Assembly (NCBI GenBank): GCA_050734185.1 | Contig: JBOHUE010000195.1 | Span: 1 to 13,939, forward strand | DNA length: 13,939 nucleotides | Reading direction: 5' to 3' | Source of the DNA: JAFALX01 sp050734185 | Lineage (GTDB): Bacteria > Chloroflexota > Dormibacteria > Aeolococcales > Aeolococcaceae | In this document: positions 1 through 5,082 of the stretch, piece after piece | Layout of the letters: each line of letters starts with the position of its first letter | Position numbering within the stretch: position 1 is the stretch's first letter | Position numbers and translations under genes: made by a program | The notes under the pieces: model-generated | Databases searched by the model: none | The model's input: only the letters and a program-made list of their open reading frames with translations | What the model was told of the DNA's origin: nothing

Positions 1-99
1 GTCATAGGGGACGTGCACGCCACCAAGCATCAGCGGGCGTCCGGGCACGAAGCGATGCGCGTCGATGCCGTGGCCGATGCGCATGCCGTCCGCGGTCAT
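1..99 (-). CDS. ispF: 2-C-methyl-D-erythritol 2,4-cyclodiphosphate synthase, N-terminal fragment
   Basis: IspF makes the cyclic diphosphate MEcPP from CDP-ME 2-phosphate in the MEP isoprenoid pathway, in the cytoplasm. Only the first 33 codons are present; the rest lies beyond the left edge. The visible sequence contains MRIGHGIDAHRF and then GRPLMLGGVHVPY, matching the IspF N-terminus, including the Asp and His (GIDAH) that bind the catalytic metal in this family. The ATG at 99 overlaps the ispD stop as ATGA, which supports translational coupling. An in-frame ATG at 84 (MRIGHG...) is an alternative start that matches the usual family N-terminus slightly better. IspD supplies the precursor two steps earlier, so the pairing fits. 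Identification is secure despite the short length. Confidence 0.9.
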   Translation of the reverse strand, partial: MTADGMRIGHGIDAHRFVPGRPLMLGGVHVPYD

Positions 100-767
100 G
101 GAGCGGCGGCGCGCAGCGCCCTCACCAGGTCGAGGTCGTGCGGGTAGGTGACCTTGATGTTGCGCGGGTCACCCGCAACGACGGCCACCTCCACTCCGAG
201 CAATTCGACGAGCAGCGCGTCGTCGTCCGCGACCGTTCCCGCGGCCACCGCCTGCGCGTGCGCGCGCTGCAGGAGCGAGGTGTGAAACGCCTGTGGAGTC
301 TGTGTCGCCATCAGCTCGGAGCGGTCGAGAGTGCGGACCACGCGGCCATCGTGCACCGTCTTGATCGTATCCACACAGGGCACGGCGGTGGTGGCAGCCC
401 CGCTCGCCCGCGCGCCCTCGAGCGCACGGCGAACGAGCTCGCCGGTGACCAGCGGGCGTGCGGCGTCGTGCACACACACCCAGTCACAGCCGGTCAGCTG
501 CTCGAGGCCCTGACGCACCGAGTCCTGGCGGCGGTCGCCGCCCTCGATGAGCCGCGGGAACGGCAGGCCGGCGTCGTGCACGAGATGTGTGATCGCGTCC
601 CACCGATCCGCCGGCGCGGCAACCACGACGACGTCGAGGACCTCGGCGCTGGCCAATCCGTCAAGCGTCCACGCGAGCAGCGGGCGGCCATCGATGTCGG
701 ACCAGAGCTTGTCCAGGCCCATCCGCGTCCCCCGTCCGTAGGCGGGCAGGATGAGTGCGGTGGTCAG
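96..767 (-). CDS. ispD: 2-C-methyl-D-erythritol 4-phosphate cytidylyltransferase, apparent CTG start
   Basis: IspD transfers CMP from CTP to MEP in the MEP pathway. The nucleotide-binding signature reads LILPAYGRGTRMGLDK, with the family's Arg and Lys. Further motifs are CVHDAARPLV (Asp of the DAARP block), ATQTPQAF and NIKVTYPHDL (Lys) near the C-terminus. The first in-frame ATG (722) comes after most of the signature and would delete essential binding residues. The frame has no ATG, GTG or TTG further upstream. A CTG at 767 overlaps the upstream gene's stop as CTGA, mirroring the ATGA junction with ispF, and gives 223 residues starting (M)TTALILPAYG, a normal IspD length. I therefore chose CTG, though a sequencing error is possible. 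The motif has PAYG where PAAG is usual. Family assignment is firm; the start is an inference. Confidence 0.88.
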   Translation of the reverse strand: MTTALILPAYGRGTRMGLDKLWSDIDGRPLLAWTLDGLASAEVLDVVVVAAPADRWDAITHLVHDAGLPFPRLIEGGDRRQDSVRQGLEQLTGCDWVCVHDAARPLVTGELVRRALEGARASGAATTAVPCVDTIKTVHDGRVVRTLDRSELMATQTPQAFHTSLLQRAHAQAVAAGTVADDDALLVELLGVEVAVVAGDPRNIKVTYPHDLDLVRALRAAAP

Positions 768-1930
768 CGGTGCGCGACCCGCGTCGCTCGAGGACCGCGC
801 GCGGGTTCCGCGTGCTCGTCGCCGGCGGCGCTCAGCGCAGCGAAGATCATCCGGCCCGCGGCGGTCTGCAGCACGCTGGTCACAGTAACCGAGACCGTCT
901 CGTTCTGATGCGCGCGAGCACGCTCCACGACCACCATGGTGCCGTCCTCGAGGTAGGCGACGCCCTGCAGCGCCTCCTTCCCCTCTTTGACGATAGTCAC
1001 GATCATGGTCTCCCCGGAGGCGACTATGGGCTTCACCGCGTTGGCCAGGTCGTTGAGGTTGAGCACGCGCACGCCCTCGATGCGCGCCAGCCGGTTGAGG
1101 TTGTAGTCCTGGGTCATGATCGCGGCGCCGCGCACCCGGGCGGTCTTGACGAGACGCGAGTCGACCTCGGGCGTCCCCGGAAAGTCGAGCTCGATGAGCT
1201 CGCAGCGAACGTCGCGCTCGAGCCGCAGCGTCTCGACGACACCGAGTCCGCGGCGCCCCTTGGCGCGGCGCACGGGATCAGCAGAGTCCGCGATGCGCTG
1301 CAGCTCCTCCAGCACGAAGCCCGGGAGCAGCAAGCGCCCGGGGACAAAGCCCGCGGCGGCGACGTCGACGATGCGCCCGTCGATGAGGACACTGGTGTCG
1401 AGAACCACCGCCTGACCATCCTGCGGCGCAGGGTCGTCGATGGCGACGGTCGCGCCCGTCTGACCACGGGTGCGTCCGAAGGCGTCGAAGAAGGCGTCAC
1501 GCCGTCTCGCGCCGGCTCGCACAGAAAGGTACGCAAGAGTGACCGCTAGGGCGATCGAGATGATCACGCCCAGGTCCCACGGGAGCGGCGACAGCAACAC
1601 CGCGACCAGGGCCGAGATCAGCAGCGCGACGATGAGCCCGAGGGTGGCGCCGAGTACCTCCACCGCCGGAGCCTCGTCCACCATCCGTTCCACCCAGAGG
1701 TACGGGTCGACGGACAGGATCGGCGCAGCGAGCGCGAGGCAGATTGCCCCGACGACGCCGGCTGCGAGGAGCGCGGCCAGCGCCACCGCGCGATTCTGGG
1801 TCAGAAAGCCCGAGGAGTTGCCGACGACGACGGTGCCGTAGAGAATGCCGAGCGCCATCCCCGCCGCCGCACCCACAAACCTCGACAGCGTGCGCGCGCG
1901 GCGAACGTGCAGCGGGTCGTGACCGTGCAT
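764..1930 (-). CDS. Membrane PIN/TRAM domain protein (YacL-like)
   Basis: A 388-residue protein with four predicted membrane segments (about residues 16-37, 47-72, 90-113 and 120-137), then a PIN domain and a C-terminal TRAM domain. PIN features are VVLDTSVLIDGRI (Asp178), the acidic FVLEEL (Glu208/209), RRAKGRRGLG (221-230) and IMTQDYNLNRLA (Asp275), so the metal-binding acidic set looks complete. TRAM lies around 303-365. This is the architecture of Bacillus YacL: a membrane-tethered putative nuclease, probably acting on RNA, whose biological substrate is not established. ATG 1930 was chosen because longer versions run into radA and add non-homologous sequence. It lies 55 bp after radA, and its TGA overlaps the ispD CTG. 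There is no convincing Shine-Dalgarno: GGGA sits only two bases before the ATG. Confidence 0.88.
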   Translation of the reverse strand: MHGHDPLHVRRARTLSRFVGAAAGMALGILYGTVVVGNSSGFLTQNRAVALAALLAAGVVGAICLALAAPILSVDPYLWVERMVDEAPAVEVLGATLGLIVALLISALVAVLLSPLPWDLGVIISIALAVTLAYLSVRAGARRRDAFFDAFGRTRGQTGATVAIDDPAPQDGQAVVLDTSVLIDGRIVDVAAAGFVPGRLLLPGFVLEELQRIADSADPVRRAKGRRGLGVVETLRLERDVRCELIELDFPGTPEVDSRLVKTARVRGAAIMTQDYNLNRLARIEGVRVLNLNDLANAVKPIVASGETMIVTIVKEGKEALQGVAYLEDGTMVVVERARAHQNETVSVTVTSVLQTAAGRMIFAALSAAGDEHAEPARGPRATRVAHR

Positions 1931-1937
1931 CGTCCCG

Positions 1938-1943
1938 ATTGAA
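1938..1943 (-). promoter_or_regulatory. Weak candidate -10 (TTCAAT) before the PIN/TRAM gene
   Basis: In the 55-bp radA to PIN/TRAM gap, the minus strand has TTCAAT followed by 7 nt and then the ATG at 1930, which would give a transcript starting at or next to the start codon. The same hexamer is the proposed -10 of the propeller gene. There is no recognisable -35 at 16-18 bp. The gene may equally be transcribed by read-through from radA. Confidence 0.25.
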
Positions 1944-1985
1944 CCACGGCAAAATCCTGATCGCCGCCACGACGGAGCAACGTTC

Positions 1986-3353
1986 TCAGACCAGATGGCG
2001 CAGGGCGTCGCGAACCGTCGAGACCTCGTGGAGCCGCAGTCCGCGTGCCTCGCCGGGTCGTGTGCCGGAAGGGACGATGACATCGGTGAGCCCAGCCGCC
2101 GCGGCCTCTGTGAGCCGCGGGCCGGACCGTGTCACCGCACGGATCTCCCCGCCCAGACCCACCTCACCAAGGGCCGCCCAGCCGGCCGGTAGCCGCCTGT
2201 TGCGCTGGGACCCCGCCAGCGCGAGGGCGATCGCGAGGTCGACACCGGGGTCGCTCAGCCGCAGGCCGCCGGCGGCGTTGAGGAAGACGTCGCTCTGCCC
2301 GAACGGGATCGCACAGCGCTTCTCCATGACGGCGAGCAGCAGGCAGCAGCGGTTGACGTCGAACCCCGAGCACGTCCGCCGCGGGATGGCCAGGCTCGTG
2401 GGCACCGCAAGCCCCTGCACCTCGACGGCGAGGGGCCGGATGCCGTCGCAGGTGATCGTGACGACATTGCCCGCAACGTCCAGCGACTCGCGGTGCAAGA
2501 CGCGTCGCAGAGGCGATGCCTCGTGCAGTCCGGAGCTCTCCATCGCCAGCATCCCGACCTCGCCCGTGGAGCCGAACCGGTTCTTGACCCCTCGCAGCAG
2601 CCGCTGCTCGCCGAGGCGATCTCCCTCGAGGTAGAGGACGACGTCCACCATGTGCTCTAGCGTGCGGGGGCCGGCGATGGCGCCCTCCTTCGTGACGTGC
2701 CCGATCAGCACGACGGGCACGGCGGACGATTTGGCGACCGCCACCAGCCGGCAGACCGCGGAGCGGACCTGCGCCGGGCTGCCCGGAGGGCCTGCGACGC
2801 CTGCGTCGAAGAGCGTCTGCACGGAGTCGATCACCGCCAGCGGGGGCACACACCGCTCGATGGCGCCGATCACCTCGTCGACGTCGGACTCGACCAGAAC
2901 GTCGATCGCCGCCGAGCCGCACCCGGTACGGCCTGCGCGCAGGCCGATCTGCGCCTCGCTCTCCTCGCCCGAGCAGTACAGCGCCGGGGAACGCCCCGGA
3001 GTCACGCGAGCCGCGAGCTGCAACGCCAGCGTGGACTTGCCCACCCCCGGGTCGCCGCCGAGCAGTACGAGGGAGCCGGGAACGAGCCCGCCGCCGAGCA
3101 CGCGGTCGACTTCTCCGACTCCGGTGGAGAGGCACGGGGTGACGGCGGACGCGACCGCGGCCAGTGGCACGGGCAGTCTGCCGCCGCCCGCACGCGGCTG
3201 GAGACTGACAGCCGGAGCTTCGGTGATGCAGTTCCATTCGCCGCACGCAGAGCAGCGACCACTCCATTTCGGCATCCCCGCCCCGCAGCGCTCACAGACG
3301 AAGGTGACACGCGCGCGCCGTCGCGTACCGGACGGCTGAACGGTTGCGACCAT
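1986..3353 (-). CDS. radA: DNA repair protein RadA (Sms)
   Basis: RadA is a RecA-like, DnaB-type hexameric ATPase that drives branch migration during homologous recombination. The 455-residue product has the family layout. An N-terminal zinc finger has Cys20/23 (CERC) and Cys34/37 (CSAC). The RecA core has Walker A GGDPGVGKST (99-108), YCSGEES (126-132), Walker B-like LAVIDSVQT (172-180) and the diagnostic KNRFG (257-261). A C-terminal Lon-like domain contains DVFLNAAGG and DLAIALALAG. ATG 3353 was chosen because it sits just before the zinc finger and gives normal length; longer readings run into the neighbouring gene. No Shine-Dalgarno is visible. TATACT ends exactly 6 nt before the ATG, suggesting a leaderless mRNA, and a LexA box lies just upstream. 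The usual downstream partner disA is absent; the PIN/TRAM gene follows after 55 bp. Confidence 0.96.
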   Translation of the reverse strand: MVATVQPSGTRRRARVTFVCERCGAGMPKWSGRCSACGEWNCITEAPAVSLQPRAGGGRLPVPLAAVASAVTPCLSTGVGEVDRVLGGGLVPGSLVLLGGDPGVGKSTLALQLAARVTPGRSPALYCSGEESEAQIGLRAGRTGCGSAAIDVLVESDVDEVIGAIERCVPPLAVIDSVQTLFDAGVAGPPGSPAQVRSAVCRLVAVAKSSAVPVVLIGHVTKEGAIAGPRTLEHMVDVVLYLEGDRLGEQRLLRGVKNRFGSTGEVGMLAMESSGLHEASPLRRVLHRESLDVAGNVVTITCDGIRPLAVEVQGLAVPTSLAIPRRTCSGFDVNRCCLLLAVMEKRCAIPFGQSDVFLNAAGGLRLSDPGVDLAIALALAGSQRNRRLPAGWAALGEVGLGGEIRAVTRSGPRLTEAAAAGLTDVIVPSGTRPGEARGLRLHEVSTVRDALRHLV

Positions 3354-3359
3354 GGGCGC

Positions 3360-3365
3360 AGTATA
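3360..3365 (-). promoter_or_regulatory. radA -10 element TATACT, leaderless promoter
   Basis: Minus-strand TATACT (one mismatch to TATAAT) is followed by six bases and then the radA ATG, so the expected transcription start is the first base of the start codon or next to it. No TTGACA-like -35 is seen at 16-18 bp. The element lies in the 40-bp gap between the propeller gene stop and radA, one base downstream of the LexA box. Confidence 0.6.
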
Positions 3366-3366
3366 G

Positions 3367-3380
3367 CGAACGTCTGTTCG
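3367..3380 (-). promoter_or_regulatory. LexA (SOS/Cheo) box in the radA promoter
   Basis: The minus strand reads CGAACAGACGTTCG, a perfect match to the Bacillus/Mycobacterium LexA consensus CGAACRNRYGTTYG (five-base arms, four-base centre). It sits one base upstream of the -10, at roughly -14 to -27 from a leaderless start, where bound LexA would block RNA polymerase. It is intergenic, between the propeller stop (3394) and the radA ATG. Inferred role: repression of radA, relieved on RecA-stimulated LexA cleavage after DNA damage. LexA itself is not in this window. Confidence 0.75.
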
Positions 3381-3393
3381 CAGCGTGGGCGCG

Positions 3394-5004
3394 TCAGTCG
3401 CGGCCGGCCGGCTGCAGAGCCTCCTGATCCCGGCGCAAACGCGAACGGACGAGCAAGCCGGTGATCGCCATCGCCACACCGAGTCCGAGCGCGATACCGA
3501 CGACGAGGAACGGCCACACCGGCGTGTCAGCCGGTGGCAGCGCCGACTCGATGTCGGCGCCCGGCAAAAGCAGCGCCGCCGAGTAGATGTCCTCCGCCTG
3601 ATTGGACGGATTGCCGTTGCGCGTGTCCTGCCACGCAACGTAGACGCCGAGGTCGGTCGACGCGATGCCGACGTTGTAGTGGCTCTCGATGTTGTTGCCC
3701 CAGATGCCGATGGACCGGTCGATGCTGCGGTCCGTCAGGCGGATGTTCGGACCCCACGTCGTGCCGTGATCCGTCGACGACGAGTAGTAGACGTCCTGCA
3801 AGCCGGGATCCTCGGGGTTGATGTTGCCCAGGAGCGGAGGCGTCGGGCTGTTGCGGTCGTCGTACCAGGCGACGTCGACGCGGCCGTTGGGCGCGATGGC
3901 GATGTTCGGGTCGTAGTGGTTGATCGGACGCGAGGTGTCGTTGTTGAGAACGATGCGGTTGTCCCAACTGTGTCCGCCGTCGTGCGACACCTTCATGTAG
4001 ATGTTCAGCGTGTCCTTGAACGACGAGCCGATGTCGTTGACCGTCGGGCTGCTGTACCAGGCCACGTACACGGTGTTCGAATTGGGGTCGGCCGCGATGA
4101 TCGGCGGCCGCGCCGCGGCCTGGTTGCCCGGATCGAGCTGCACCCTGGTCCAGGTCTTGCCGTGGTCGGTCGAACGCAGGTAGTAGATCGGCCGCACCGG
4201 CGTCGGCTGACTCGCCGCCGGCGTCGGGAACGTGCGGCGCCAGTACACCGCGTGCACCGTGCCGTCGCTGCTGACCGCCAACGACGGGTAGTCGCCGCCG
4301 AAGCTGTCGGTGAGGTCCACCGGGTCGGCGAAGGTCTTGCCACCGTCGGACGACATGGCGACGTTCGACTTCAGCTTCTCTGTCGCCGGCCCACCGAACG
4401 CGCCCTGGCGCCAGCCGACGTAGACGCGGCTGGAATCCGACGGGTCCACCGCGAGCATCGGCCCCTTGTTGGCGCCGCGGTCGGGGTTGCCGGTCGGCGC
4501 CTTGAACACCGTCGCGGTGTTGAACGAGCGGCCGTCGTCCGTGGAGCGCGCGAGGTAGACCGTGCGGGGAATGTTGTTGTGGATCGCGGTCGTCGGATCG
4601 CTGCCCACGAACGCGACGTACAGCGTCCCGTCCTTGCTGAACGCCAGCGTGGCGTAGGGCCCGTACTCGGACTCCAGCGTGGTGCAGTCGGTTGCCGTGC
4701 CCGGCATCATCGTGCCGCCGGCGAACCAGCTGCGACCGTCGTCGATGGAGATGTGCACCTCACAGCTGCGCTGACCGTTGGGGTTGGCCTCGACGATGAC
4801 GAGCGCGCCCGTCTTCGGGTCGGCGCCCATCTGCGGGCTCGTGTGCGAGCGCACCGGCGAGGTGTCGTTCGTCACCTGGACGGCGCCCGTCACCACAGGG
4901 TTATCGCTGGTCGCCGCCTGCGCCAACGCCGGCACCAGGGCAAGCAGCGATGCAACGACGCATGCTGCCCGCAACGCCCGAAGCCTCCCGCCAGACTCGG
5001 TCAT
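3394..5004 (-). CDS. Secreted, membrane-anchored BNR/Asp-box six-bladed beta-propeller protein
   Basis: A 536-residue protein with an N-terminal signal peptide (positive start, hydrophobic core 12-27, likely cleavage after AQA at about 30) and a C-terminal membrane helix (496-519) followed by the basic tail RSRLRRDQE. This topology puts the middle outside the cell. That region carries six Asp-boxes (SxDxGxxW/F): SIDDGRSW (86), STDDGRSF (154), SSDGGKTF (218), STDHGKTW (278), SHDGGHSW (340) and STDHGTTW (410). Their 60-70 residue spacing indicates a six-bladed sialidase/BNR-type propeller. I see no FRIP motif or clear arginine triad, so sialidase activity is not supported; ligand and function are unknown. 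Cys82 and Cys107 could form a disulfide. ATG 5004 lies 8 nt after a strong AGGGAGGT; GTG 5007 is the alternative. It has its own promoter and separates uvrB from radA. Confidence 0.85.
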   Translation of the reverse strand: MTESGGRLRALRAACVVASLLALVPALAQAATSDNPVVTGAVQVTNDTSPVRSHTSPQMGADPKTGALVIVEANPNGQRSCEVHISIDDGRSWFAGGTMMPGTATDCTTLESEYGPYATLAFSKDGTLYVAFVGSDPTTAIHNNIPRTVYLARSTDDGRSFNTATVFKAPTGNPDRGANKGPMLAVDPSDSSRVYVGWRQGAFGGPATEKLKSNVAMSSDGGKTFADPVDLTDSFGGDYPSLAVSSDGTVHAVYWRRTFPTPAASQPTPVRPIYYLRSTDHGKTWTRVQLDPGNQAAARPPIIAADPNSNTVYVAWYSSPTVNDIGSSFKDTLNIYMKVSHDGGHSWDNRIVLNNDTSRPINHYDPNIAIAPNGRVDVAWYDDRNSPTPPLLGNINPEDPGLQDVYYSSSTDHGTTWGPNIRLTDRSIDRSIGIWGNNIESHYNVGIASTDLGVYVAWQDTRNGNPSNQAEDIYSAALLLPGADIESALPPADTPVWPFLVVGIALGLGVAMAITGLLVRSRLRRDQEALQPAGRD

Positions 5005-5012
5005 CACACCAG

Positions 5013-5020
5013 ACCTCCCT
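5013..5020 (-). promoter_or_regulatory. Strong ribosome binding site of the propeller gene
   Basis: Minus-strand AGGGAGGT lies 8 nt before ATG 5004 and 5 nt before GTG 5007. It is the only strong Shine-Dalgarno seen at a transcription-unit start in this window; its neighbours look leaderless or translationally coupled. Confidence 0.75.
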
Positions 5021-5025
5021 TCCTA

Positions 5026-5037
5026 CGCGGCGCCGCG
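5026..5037. repeat. 12-bp perfect palindrome over the propeller gene's predicted transcription start
   Basis: CGCGGCGCCGCG is a perfect palindrome that starts two bases past the predicted -10 and covers the expected start point near 5032. It could be an operator or a 5' mRNA hairpin. In GC-rich DNA, short GC palindromes also arise by chance. Confidence 0.4.
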
Positions 5038-5038
5038 G

Positions 5039-5067
5039 ATTGAAGCACCCCGGGACGCCACAGTCAA
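5039..5067 (-). promoter_or_regulatory. Housekeeping-type promoter of the propeller gene
   Basis: The minus strand has TTGACT (5067-5062; five of six to TTGACA), a 17-bp spacer and TTCAAT (5044-5039) as -10, all within the 75-bp uvrB to propeller gap. The start would fall near 5032, leaving a leader of about 28 nt that carries the strong Shine-Dalgarno. Hexamer match, spacing and position agree. Confidence 0.6.
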
Positions 5068-5082
5068 CGACGAGTTTTCGAG

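Noticed and set aside
138..1549. Two plus-strand frames opposite ispD and the PIN/TRAM gene
   Set aside because: Arg/His-rich translations without motifs, fully antisense to two well-identified genes; typical high-GC shadows.
1931..2084. Longer N-terminus (51 extra residues) for the PIN/TRAM protein
   Set aside because: The extra part overlaps the end of radA in another frame and shows no resemblance to the family; ATG 1930 gives the expected four-helix N-terminus.
3385..5043. Very long open frame on the plus strand, opposite the propeller gene
   Set aside because: The product is low-complexity Arg/Val/Ala-rich with no domain, and its frame mirrors third-position GC bias of the real minus-strand gene, which has a signal peptide, six Asp-boxes and a promoter.
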